64,000 nt of DNA, taken from the NCBI GenBank assembly GCA_951812925.1, contig OX638370.1:116140897-116204896 (forward strand), in the 5' to 3' direction. Below, piece by piece: positions 22,011 through 32,408 of the stretch (positions within the stretch are counted from its first letter, which is position 1; each line of letters begins with the position of its first letter). The stretch comes from Calliopum simillimum (Eukaryota > Arthropoda > Insecta > Diptera > Lauxaniidae). The translations under genes were made by a program, and so were the position numbers. The notes under the pieces are model-generated. The model did no database searches, had not been told where the DNA came from, and saw only the letters and a program-made list of their open reading frames with translations.

Positions 22011-24884
22011 TTTTCCTCGTAAAATCTAAAGCACTGCTATTATTTTGTACACTGAAATTGTTGGTCATTTTAGAATTTGGCGTTCTTTAAAATTAATTTA
22101 TTTTATATTCATGTAGGATATTCTATTCCGTACAATTTAAAACAATTTCCATTTTAGTTCATTTTAATAAATCAAAAGTATTTATTTTCAAATAAAATGA
22201 TGTTCTTTGTTCTTTTTATCATTTTAATATTTACAATATTAACATTAGCTTAACAGCACGTCTTCTCATTAACTTGTCGTTTACGCAACTTACATCGTAC
22301 GTTCATTTGTATATCTACATAATTTAGTTCGTTTTTCGTTCAATCTATTCGTTCTATTGCCTCCATCTTCGTTAAAGTCAGTTTTTCCGTTCAGTTAGTA
22401 ATTTCGTCCACTTCTAGTCAAACGTTGTTAACCTCCGCTACTGTCAGTCTGTCTCACAGGCTCACTTCCTACATTCATTTCTCTGTAACAACTTTTAACT
22501 ACATATTAATTCTGTTCTTTATATTGTCTTCTGAATTTCACTTCATTACTTGTCCGCTGACAACCATCTCCTTTTACATCTCTTCTTCAACTACTTGATT
22601 CAACTGTCGTCCGTTTGTTTATTCAAAAGTCTTTTCGTCATTTTTGTTTCGTTCAAGTCTCGTTCGTTTTGTCAGTGCTGCCAAGTCGTTCGTTTAGCTC
22701 CGTTCTAACATAAAAGTTTTGCAGTAACTGTCTTTGTATGAAGAAGATTTTCGCTAGCGCAAAATACAAAACAATTCCGTATTATAAATCATATTGTTTT
22801 TTGTATGACGCATATTGGAACCATGAACGAAAAAGTTTTTAGAAATCGGCGAATTAAAGCATTTGAAAGTATTTTTTTTTCTTGCATTAGAGGTGCCACG
22901 CCTATTTGTATTGAATTGTAAATAAAAATTTTACCAAAAATTCTATTGTTAATAAGTTTTCATAAGCCATAAAAAATCGTACAATGTCAAGCACACTTAG
23001 ATTTTTCGGTAGCTTGTGAATATTGTCAGCAGGCACTTAAAATGAATTTTTTTTTTTTTTTTTGTAGATACAACGTTGCTAGACACAATTGTTTGTGTCT
23101 GTTGTTGGTTGTACTATTATTTAAAATGTAAAGATAATTGAAATTGGCTCAAAAACCAAACGAAACTAATTATAATTGCAAAAATTTAATTTAAAATACA
23201 ACCAAACAATAATGGCAATAACACCAACAAGGTGTTAACTAGATAAGAGAGAAAAAAAATCCAATTTAGACAGATAAACAATAAAAGCGCTGCATAGGTA
23301 CCTACCTGTTTGTATCTAAAGCACCTTTCAAAAACAAAGTTGTAAATTAAAAATACAAAAAAAAAAAGCAAAAACCCAAATTTGTGGATCTATAAATTTT
23401 GCAAAAACTTCTGTTTTGAGTTCATAAAACATAAATATCCATAAAAGCCTTGAAGTTCACTTTTGGGCATTCGAAACACATGAAACCGAAAACCGTGCTC
23501 TTGTTCGATTTAAAGTTGAACAGGTTCTTGTGATATCATAAAATCATATCATATCAGTGTGAATGATGACAAGAATGCAAAAGAGTTGAGGGCAGCATTA
23601 AAAGTTATTTGAATAAAAGCGAATTTTCAATAAAAATAACCACTCCCAATTGTTTGAACAATGAAAATCTGTGTAGCCGATGCCTTTAAAGAGTTTAAAG
23701 CTTTTGCGCTGATACCAATAACCTGCTGTTTTCGAAACAAGCATGGAATTAAGTACATTTCTAGTGATATTTATGATGGTCATAATAATTGCAAGCGGCG
23801 ACAATTTCAATCCTTAGAACCAACAATAAAAAACTCATAAAAAAAGACACACTGGCGATAATTACAAACACAATCAACAATCATTAAAAGTAGATCTACT
23901 GTTCGTGGGTGTTGTGTTCACATGAGAAAATAACATAATTTTGCTACAAAATATATATACTACTATATGATCGAATATACATACTATATTAAGTTGTTAA
24001 GTCAAAACAATGGGACAAGTGAATGATTTACTATTATTTCGGAATGATTTTATGAACAGCCATCAAATAAAATTTTGCATTTATACTTGTTGCTTTATTG
24101 AGTTCATAAAAATGAGTTAATGAATTATACAATAACACGGAATTCTCAACAATGATATACTTAAGTGTACGTACCCACGGTGCTTTGCGGATATGTTTTA
24201 TGTATGTCCGCTTAAAAATGGAAAATTGTTCCAATTGTTTTAATTAAATTAATTCTTGCAATTTACAATAAGTCGATTGATTCTAAAATGGTAAAATCTG
24301 ACTAATAATGACATAACTACAATGTCGGTAGTTATTGCCAGTGGTGATGGAATTCTGAAAAATGTACAATTGCGGATACTGAAAGAAAAAACTAAAATAT
24401 AAGAGAAGCAGTAAACGAAATTAACCCATAACTGAATGGTAAAATTTTTGAGAAAAACTTACAAATGTAGTAAAAATTAGTTACAATAGTTAAGTCGGTT
24501 GTGCACTAAGCTCTCCTGGGTGCTTTGGCTCTCTAGATCTTAAGATCTATAACTTTTTTATACAAAAATCTTATAACTTTCAAAAAATCAACTTTTAGGA
24601 AGCTTAAGACAGAAATAAGGACCATAAGAAAACCAGAAAGCGTCTGATTTAGAGTGAGTTACTTCTAAGTTGGTATTAGTCTCATATGCGTAGGGTTCAA
24701 ATATAATACGACAGAAGTTATAGTGTCTACTCGTTATGAGTGACTATGGAAATTAACTTGGAGAACACAAATCGACGCACAGTGCGAGCCAAATTCCAAT
24801 TTTCTGTTTTCAAATTTGGCAGACCTAATTCCGTAGAATTTTTTAAGAATATATGTGATTTTGGCCGAAATTGACCGACGGACA
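22011..24884. other. Unassigned stretch including a pyrimidine-rich segment
   Basis: 22300-22700 is unusually rich in C and T on the plus strand, with repeated GTTCGTT/TTCGTTC-type phrases. It has no open frame, and could be a retroelement 5' region or a host untranslated region. 22860-24850 is ordinary AT-rich DNA; 61-70-codon open frames on the minus strand show no domain. Confidence 0.3.
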
Positions 24885-25165
24885 CGCCCACCTGCAATAT
24901 AAGCTAAAAACAATTTCGATCATAACGCTGACATTTTTAGTCAGAAATTATTAAGATTTGGTAAAGAACTAGCATACAAATAACTAATGATATTCACAAA
25001 AAATGGGCGTGGTCAAAAATTAACTACGCCCACCTCCCATATAACCTAAAGTGAATTTCGATCATAACTCTTACATTTTTCAACAGATATTGTTCAAATT
25101 AAGTGAAATAGGAGTTTAAAAATAAGTTATGATTTTAACAAAAAATGGGCGTGGTCTCATGAGCA
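24885..25165. repeat. Two tandem units of about 135 bp ending AAAAAATGGGCGTGGTC
   Basis: Both units run ACGCCCACCT-CCATATAA-CTAAA, AATTTCGATCATAAC, ACATTTTT.A.CAGA, a short variable part, then ATGATATTCACAAAAAATGG or its variant and GCGTGGTC. The GGGCGTGG phrase is shared with several other dispersed repeats here (11168, 39319). Confidence 0.75.
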
Positions 25166-25787
25166 CCAACCAATTTTTATCAAAAAATTGTTTATATTAA
25201 AATGACATAAAAACAATTTTTTGCTACAGAAGCAGCAATGTATTATTAACTGTAACTTATGTTATGGACAAAAGTGGAGACTGCAAATTTGAGAGAATAT
25301 AACCAATAAGTACTTCAAGCTATCAAATCATGTCAAAAAGTGGAACTTTTTTTTGGTGCTCCAGATTTCAAACTAAGTAGTTAAATAGATAGATAGTACT
25401 TAGATAAAAATTTTTGGTTTCTTAGAAATATCCCACCTTTACCATTATTTTTTTCTTTTGTAAAAGATACACCAAAATATTCAGAAAAGAACATAGTCAA
25501 AGGCTTGTGGCCGAAAAAATATTTAAAACTAAAAATAAAACCTGTCTAACCTTGTCCATTTGGCACAATTTAAATCAGAATTTTTGATACTAAAAATGTT
25601 TCTTTATTGTATAGTGGACGTTTAAACTTTATTATTTGCTTTGTTAATGATGTCCTGGACAATTGTTTTTTAAAATATCTTACCAAAATTTTCCGGAAAA
25701 AAAATTTTTTTCTTGGGACTTTTGGCCAGAAAATTTGGATTTTGCCGCACTGTGTGACGCCTCTCATTTGAGATCACATTTCAATAT
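25166..25787. other. Unassigned AT-rich spacer
   Basis: A 65-codon minus-strand open frame (25570-25767) is lysine-rich low-complexity sequence with no domain. Nothing else recognised. Confidence 0.3.
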
Positions 25788-26515
25788 TTTGTGTCTTAAT
25801 ATTATCATATAACTATAAAACTAATTAAGTTTAAAATAAAATCTGAAAAAGTCTAGCATTAATTTAATGCTAAGGATTTAAGCATGTAAATAGTTGTAGG
25901 ATAGTTACATCCAACCTGATAGACAATCAATCGTGCAGCCGTTTGACGGATAGTTGGAAAGGAATTGGGCAACTATCGCGTGTAGCAACCCTGGCTTCCA
26001 AACAGCTGATTACCAACTGTCAAAGTTGTTGTTGAGAAGAAACTGCAAATCGTGGATAAAAGTAGAATTGTTGAATACAAGTTCCGATGACGGTATCGCT
26101 CTCCTGTCCTGGGACAGAACGAGAACTTTCTGAATAAATTAAGACACGCTTAACAGCGGACTGTGACTGGTACCGTGGGTTTTGTCATCTATTCCTAAAA
26201 AATTTCATCACATGATATAAGAGTGTAGCGTGAGTAAAGAGATGGCAGCGGCGCGACTCTCAAGTCCTAATATCTGGATGGAAAACGCGGCAAGTTCACG
26301 GGGAGGTAGTGATGGCACAACTCTTGATACAGTTGGCAATTTAACACACGTTTCTAAATACCTTTAAGGATAATAGTGATTTTAAAGATTTTAGTGAAAT
26401 AAAATAATATTAAAGTGGAGTGAAAAGTTTCCTTTTCTTAGCGGGAATAAGTTTTTGTATACAAACCTTGGAAATCGGCGACTACTCCCAGGATGGCGGA
26501 AAAAGTTTCAATACA
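25788..26515 (+). mobile_element. LTR-like repeat, copy 4 (diverged)
   Basis: Follows the LTR-like consensus in order: AACTAATTAAG near the start, GCTAAGGATTTAAGCATGTA, GATAG.TGTAGGATAG, ATCGTGCAGCCGTTTGA, GTGTAGCAACCCTGGCTTCC, ACCAACTGTCAAAG, then the end CCAGGATGGCGGAAAAAGTTTC. Divergence is clearly higher than among copies 1, 2, 3 and 5, so this is an older copy or a sister subfamily. Confidence 0.6.
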
Positions 26516-26995
26516 AACTCTCCAAGTGCCATCTGACGAAATGTAACCGATTATATTTGCAAGGCCTTTGAGGACCATGAAACAGCTTTATAAGCGCGTA
26601 CTTGAGTTAGCTACACTGAGATGGTTATAGTCTCTGATTTCATTTTAAAGGGGCGTAACTTATACTAATTCCTTTCATATTTGTGAACCTTGTGCTGAGC
26701 GAAATCAGTCTTGGGTTTGGGTCTTCATAACTTTAAGAGATCAACTCCAAAACCAAGATGCTGATATAATTTCAAGACCAAGGCTATGCCCATTTCGAAC
26801 ATAAAATCATCTATGAATATGGAATTTGACATATTAAAAACCATTCTGCTTTGAAAAGGTTAGGTTCGGTATTGTTTTAGATCTTTTTGACATATATATG
26901 GGATGTCTTTGTCAACGTGACAAAGCTCTGCCCAAAATCCATATTGATCGATTTTCATGATCAACGTATTTTGAGAACAACTGACGGATAGGAAT
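26516..26995. other. Unassigned spacer between LTR-like fragments
   Basis: Lies between the end of copy 4 and the 60-bp tandem repeat. It holds no gene that can be supported. It might be internal sequence of the same retroelement, because an LTR-end fragment follows at 27250-27336, but no primer-binding site or pol motif is visible. Confidence 0.25.
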
Positions 26996-27148
26996 GGTCT
27001 GTAATGCACTCCACGACGTACAGACGGAGACACAAGACCAGTGACGGAGAGGCATGGTCGGTGATGCACTCCACGACGTACAGACGGAGACACAAGACCA
27101 GTGACGGAGAGGCATGGTCGGTGATGCACTCAACGACGGATGGACAGA
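26996..27148. repeat. 60-bp tandem repeat, 2.5 units
   Basis: Unit start points are about 26996, 27056 and 27116; each carries GATGCACTCCACGACGTACA and AGTGACGGAGAGGCATGGTC. Two units are nearly identical and the third breaks off after about 30 bp. Because 60 is a multiple of three, a minus-strand frame (26860-27129) stays open and repeats a 20-residue block (HHRPCLSVTGLVSP...). There is no evidence that it is translated. Confidence 0.9.
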
Positions 27149-27249
27149 GACATGCTTATAAGGTTAACATTTAATTTAATGCATTTTTTTCTCTTGGTGG
27201 TCGCTGCATAGATTTAAGTGAATAAAGTGACATATTACGTTTGGAAAAA

Positions 27250-27336
27250 CTATGTTTTCTTGGGAAATATAAATTTTGTAGTGAACCCTTGACGCCGAAG
27301 GCTACACCCCGGCTAACGAAGGAAAGGTTCGTTACA
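27250..27336 (+). mobile_element. Terminal fragment of the LTR-like family
   Basis: Matches only the last part of the LTR consensus: GGCTACACCCCGGCTAACG, then GGTTCGTTACA. The break point at about 27250 has no matching 5' part nearby except copy 4, about 735 bp upstream. Confidence 0.55.
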
Positions 27337-27341
27337 ACTCT

Positions 27342-27555
27342 TAGAAAGCTCATCCAATTAGCTAAAAGTTTCCCTTAAAAACAATTTCTCTAAGACGCTA
27401 GGGTGACCCAAGAAAACTTTTTCTAAGACAAGTCAAAAAAACAGTTTTAACCCCAAAACTCCTCAGGGATACATTTTAGACGCCTCCTTTTAGTGAAATT
27501 TTTTGATAATCTGGCCTCCTCTGTCAGCTTCTTGAAGCTTTGTAATCTTAATGTT
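27342..27555. mobile_element. Half-copy of the 15464-16297 foldback element
   Basis: Shares CTAAGACGCTAGGGTGACCC, a TTTTAACCCC-AAACTCCTCAGGG stretch, ACATTTTAGAC and AGCTT.TTGAAGCTT with the right arm of the 15464 element. Only one arm is present, so this is a truncated copy. Confidence 0.7.
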
Positions 27556-29265
27556 TCTAGAACAAATGGGTTAATTCAATATCAAAAACTGCGTTATACT
27601 TTTAAGTAATATCGTACAATCATCTAACTATCTATCAGTCAATCGTCAATCAGTCAGTGACTTGTGTTGTTGTAATTATGATTACTATTGTTTTTGTTGT
27701 TGTTGCTATGTATTATTATGTGCATAATATTGCGGCAATTTAATGCGCAGGTGTGACAAAGAAGGTCAAACGCATTCAAACTAATGACGTGAATCAAATC
27801 AATACAAAATATTTATGATCATTTAAATTTGGCCAAAAGCAGCAGCCAGCCATCGAAGGAACGCTTTTTTTTTGACTGGTGTGTGTGCTGAGCACATAAT
27901 GAACGACTTTATGCCACATTTGACGTTGCCAAGAACTTATTGGTGTTGTTTTGCACGAATTTAATGATTGAAAATTGTAGGTAGTAGATATAGGAATTCA
28001 AATATATATATTTCATTTGTGGCTAAATGGATTTTTAACTGCTTGAATTTCCTTTTGGGCATTATTGCGGCATATTGTTGTCTAAAAAATAATGCTCAAA
28101 ATTTATGACTCACGCCATGAGAACCAAAGATTTAAGTGTCAAAAAAAAGAGTCTTGTGGGTGTGGTAGCCAATATTATGCATTTGAATGGATTTTTTTTT
28201 TATGTATAAATGAAGTACATATCTGTGTACTCGTAGCATAAAGTAGTAGTGCATTTCATGCTTTCAATATCAATGGCATTCAATTAAAAGTTTTAACTAT
28301 TCAATTAAGCTGAAATGACACATTAACGCCGCGGGACATTTTTATGCAGAAATAAAAATAATTTTTATTTTTTCGTTTCGGAAAAATATTTCCAACGTGT
28401 TGCTGTATAATTTTGAAATGTTTGAAAAAAAAAAAAAATTTTTTTATTACAAAAATAATTTTACTGCAACTGTAAGATAGCAAATAAATAAAAAACCCAC
28501 AACACTTTAAGAACAACTTCTTAAAAAAACATAAAAATAACCGGACTTATGGTACTCGCACATACTGACTTCTAACCTTGTCTTATCGCATTTCTGACGC
28601 GTGTTTAGATATATTTTTGGCCATTTGCTGTAATTTATTAACAATTCGGTTTTTGTGCCAAAAGTCTGGACGCACATTTTTTCAATTAACCACGAACTTG
28701 AAGGTCACAAAGACACAACTGTCAATTGCAAATTGAAAAAACAAAAATGAAAAAATGTCATTTGTAACGCATATGAAATATTTCTATGTCTTTTCGTGAA
28801 ATCAATGCAGAATTCACGCTCTAATGAAGTTATTCACAGACATTCAATTAAATTAAGAGTCTTTTTTGTATGGGGCATAGTAAAGCAAGTACGTAGCACG
28901 TCGGCAGGAGTCATAAATTCATGTTTTACTAATTTGCAGAAATATTGTGAAAAAACTCTGTCACCGAAAATGTAAATGCGACTTGAAATTTATGCTGAAT
29001 TTCAAATTTGGACATAATCAATATAATTGTGATTTTTTTAGTCTTTGCTACCGATTTTATATGTAATTCAGATATTGAATTATGTTGTAGCATTGAGTTA
29101 TGCACTAATTGCCTTTTTTTTGCTGAAAGTCTTGTTATCCTTGTGTATGCACCCGGTTATGCTAACCATGGCTTGTTTTAACATATAAGTGTGTTAAGTG
29201 CGTCATTATCTTAATCAATTAATTTGTTCATTTGATCCACGAATGATCGATTTTGCCAGAACTTT
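27556..29265. other. Unassigned AT-rich stretch
   Basis: No gene or repeat boundary supported. Simple A/T runs at 28190 and 28425-28450. A 71-codon minus-strand frame at 28301-28516 is Phe/Lys-rich from AT content only. Confidence 0.3.
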
Positions 29266-29470
29266 GCACGTAGAAAAATAAGTAGTTCGAATTACTTTGT
29301 TTCTAGAAAATTTTGCAAGAATCTCAGGTCAATATAGTGACAACTCCCCAGTAAAATAAAATTTACCTTACTGTTTTTTTACATTTAAAGTGATATTTAG
29401 ACTGTTAAGTTAAAAAAAAAAACCAAATGACAGTTCACTAGGATTCCAACCGGGGTCTGCCCGTGCGATA
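29266..29470 (-). mobile_element. SINE-like copy: tRNA-like B box, A/T spacer and CACGTAGAAAAA end
   Basis: On the minus strand a pol III B box-like GGTTGGAATCC (29451-29441) is followed by a long T run (29422-29412). Then comes a body matching the 63478-63772 copy (GGAG(C/T)TGTCAC, GA(A/T)TTCTTG.AAAATTT-type, then AAAGTA..TACTTATTTTTCT) and an end like the CACAGAG family. The A box side is not recognisable, so the head is truncated. Confidence 0.6.
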
Positions 29471-29498
29471 TATAGAAAAATGTTATTTGTACTTATAA

Positions 29499-30330
29499 TT
29501 ACAAACTTTTTAGAAATCTACACCACTGACATATATGATGAACTGGTATCAAATTGACAAATATACAAATGCCTGTCCAAATGTCTGTTATGTTGGTTTC
29601 CAAAGCGTCAATAGTTTCGGGTTTGTCGACATAAACAAGTGATTTAACATATCCCCAAAGAAAGTAAACCATTGGCGTCAAATCACATGATCTTGTTGGC
29701 CAATTAACAATTTCTTGAGATGGTGTTTTCATCGTACGTTTCCCCCAATAAAGCGATTGTTTCTCCAGCCGAATGGCATGTTGCGCAATCCTGTTGAAAA
29801 CAGAGGTCGGCTAGCGAGTATTATTGACCGTAACACGGGCTCCATCCGCATTTTTGAAAAAATACGATCTGATGATGCCTCCTGCCCATAAAGCACACCA
29901 AACAGTACATTTATCGGGATAAATTGGAAGCTCTTGGATTGCTGCTGGTTGTTCATCGGCCCAAATACGGCAATTTTGCTTAATAACGTTGCCGTTATAA
30001 TTAAAATGAAGTTAAAACGTACACCAAGATCAGCTGGCTTCAATTCTTGTACGAGTTGTATCTTTTAGGCCTTCAGACCAAGATCACGCCACAATGATTC
30101 ATAAAAGATGCCCAAAGCCTGAGATCGGCGACGAATGGATTGTTCACGGTTTTCACGAACACTCTCTGCTACTGCAGCAATATTCTCTAATGAGTGTCCA
30201 ATAGTGTAAAATAGTTTCGAAATCTGGTGATGGTGTTACGAATAGCGCGCTCAGTTGTACGCTTATAACGACCAAAATGTTGTTGAAGAACTCTATAACA
30301 TTCTCTTACTGATTATTGATTTTGCTAGTA
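29499..30330 (-). pseudogene. Mariner/IS630-type transposase, nearly full-length relic
   Basis: Reading the minus strand from about 30330 with frame changes gives the layout of an insect mariner-type DDE transposase. A helix-turn-helix start (VLQQHFGRYKRTTERAIRNT) is followed by a linker like SVREN-EQSIRRRSQ. Next come a SLWRDLGLKAYKIQL-type segment at about 30040-30110, a LKPADLG..FNF stretch, NCRIWADEQP (about 29960-29990; first half of the DDE fold), TVWCALWAGGII, and finally NWPTRSCDLTPMVYFLWGYV (about 29640-29705) with VYVDKPETIDALETNI. The last block is open as a 77-codon frame (29499-29732). Several stops and frameshifts break it and the central QQDGATCH-type block is missing. It cannot be functional. 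The subfamily assignment is inference from motif spacing. Confidence 0.85.
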
Positions 30331-30681
30331 AGTTTCCACAGTAATTAATCCACAATTAATAATTCATACTTGAAATACGAACTCAAAACGGATTTGCTTT
30401 AATTAATGTTAATGATGATAAAAAAACATCGCAATGTGCCAAACGGACTCGTTTCGAAACCGTAACGGGTTCATATTTTCGTCCTTTTTATCCGTTACGG
30501 AATCCGTTAAGGATCCGTTACTGATCCGTTTGCGGGAGGAATTCCTAAAAAAAGGCGAATCGTTTTTTCTTCTTTTAAACATTCGTTTCGAACCCATAAC
30601 GTACATCAAAAACGAATTCAAAACGAATGTTAATGCAGCTTATAAAAAAAAGCGCTTATTTTTAATTAAAAAAAAAAAAAA

Positions 30682-31338
30682 AACTAGTAAGGGTGTTACC
30701 TTTGGCCTGGTCAAACATTAAATACCCTACACAGCAGTATTTTGAAAGTTTTACTTATATGGGAGGTGCCACGCCCTCATGTCCAAATTCACCCAGTTTT
30801 TTCTCATAGTTTGAATTTATTGTTCTTAGCATTTGAGTAAAATTTAGTTTGATTATCTCAAAAAACGCTTTCAGTATAGCGTTTTGAAGTTTTTGCTTAT
30901 ATGGGAGGTGCCACGCCCTCTTGTCTGAATTCTCCGTGTTTTTGTTCAGAGCTTGCGCTTACAATACGTAGTATTTATGTGTATTTTGGTTGCATTATCG
31001 TGAAAAAAACTCAAAAAGTTGCATTTTGAATAAATTTTTTGTATGGGCGGTAGGCGTGTCCGTTGACCAATTTCGATCATTTTCAATCCCCCGATCTTAC
31101 TTTGACGTCGAATGCTGCGCACCAAATTTTATTGAATTATCTTGCTTAGTTTTCCCAAAAAGTGTATTTCCACACACAGCCAGCCAGCCAGCCGCCCAGC
31201 CAGACAGACGGACATGGCTATATCGACTCAGGAGGTGACGCTGACCAAGAATATATATACTTTTCTATATCTGCCATGCCTCCTTCTCTGCGTTACAAAT
31301 GGAAGGAGAAAGTGAATATACCCTTAGTGTAGGGTATA
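30682..31338 (+). mobile_element. ATACCCTAC dispersed repeat, copy 1
   Basis: From ACTAGTAAGG through AAATACCCTACAC (30722) to GTGTAGGGTAT (31327-31337); the last two are inverted to each other. Two internal tandem units of about 135 bp (GTATTTTGAA..TTT..CTTATATGGGAGGTGCCACG) are followed by the conserved body: GTATGGGCGGTAGGCGTGTC, TTTTCAATCCC, CACACAGCCAGCCAGCC, GACTCAGGAGGTGACGCTGA, AATATATATACTTTTCTATA, GTTACAAA. A frame is open for 82 codons (30990-31238). Equivalent frames are open in other copies, but with different indels. Confidence 0.78.
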
Positions 31339-31363
31339 AAAAAAACAAAAAAATTACCAGCCC

Positions 31364-31438
31364 GGCCAAGAGGCGAACCCAAGCTCCCGGGGTATCACTT
31401 TTCATACACGAGACGTTAGACAACTAGGCTATTGACCG
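31364..31438 (-). ncRNA. tRNA-like pol III sequence (SINE head or tRNA pseudogene)
   Basis: On the minus strand, TAGCCTAGTTGTC (A box) is followed about 45 bases later by GGGTTCGCCTC (B box), with a T run (TTTTTTTG) beginning about 20 bases downstream. The outer segments CGGTCAA and TTGGCCG can pair as an acceptor-like stem. The anticodon and T stems do not form cleanly, so it is not a functional tRNA gene. The downstream neighbour is the end of the ATACCCTAC repeat. Confidence 0.5.
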
Positions 31439-32408
31439 ATATGATGTAGACCTGTCTGATGTAGACTTATCTGATGTTGAGATTTAAAGTTCGTATATTG
31501 AACAAATTTCTGATGTTTTTTTTTTATAAGTATTCTGTGTTCTTTCTCTTCCCTTCTTTTAATAAAAAATATTACATACTCAAATTTGGAATCAAAAACG
31601 TTTCTTCAAACAGAGTTTGAAAAGTTTACAAAAAATCGTACGCAATAAAATAAAATGATAAAAAAAAAAAAACAAATCAAAATGGTTTTTTTTTAACATC
31701 ATTAACATAAATTAAAGCAAATCTGTTTTGACTTTGTATTTGAAATATTTACGAATTCGAAACGGATTTACCCAGGTTCGAATCCAACCATAAGTGGATT
31801 TTTATCTTTTATTTTTCTTTTTATTTATTTTTTAAATTGTTAAAAAGTGCATCAAAACGGTTTTTTTCTATAAATATACAGTATTAACATTTTTAAAAGC
31901 GAATCGTTCTTACATACGTTTCGGATTCGAAAAGGGTTCGCACTGCGCAATTACCCGTTTTGGAAGCCTACCATAGGCGGATCGTTAATTTTTTTTCTTT
32001 TTATTTATTTTTTTTTAATCGCTAATAAGCGCTTCAAAATGTTTTTTTTTTTTTATTTAAACACAGCATTAACGTTATTAAAAACAATTCTGTTTTGAAT
32101 TCGTTTTTGCTGTACGTTACGGATTCGAAATGGATCCGTTACCACAGATTACGTTTTTTATCCCTTTATGAAACTCGTAACGGGTTCGAAACGGATCCTC
32201 ATCCGTTTTTGTGCACATTGGGTTCGTTTTTGATGTACGTTATGGGTTCGAAACTGATCCATAAAAGAAGAAAATACTATTCGCTTTTTTTTTTAGGAAT
32301 TCCTCCCGCAAACGGATCAGTAACGGATGCGAAACGGATTCCATAACGGATAAAAAGTACGAAAATGTGAACCCGTTACGGATTCGAAACGGGTCCGTTT
32401 GGCACACT

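Larger units (their letters stand above)
30433..32408. mobile_element. 2-kb TIR element with ACCGTTACGG-rich arms
   Basis: The left arm (30433 to about 30645) and right arm (about 32220-32408) are inverted. The outer end is GTGCCAAACGGACTCGTTTC against GAAACGGGTCCGTTTGGCAC. Arms carry multiple (A)CGGATCCGTTA/CGGGTTC phrases, GGAGGAATTCCTAAAAAAA / TTTTTTAGGAATTCCTCC, and GTACATCAAAAACGAA / TTCGTTTTTGATGTAC. A second, diverged set of the same phrases occupies 32080-32220, so the right arm is partly duplicated. No transposase. It contains the ATACCCTAC repeat (30682-31338) and a tRNA-like sequence (31364-31438). The target duplication is not clear. Confidence 0.75.
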
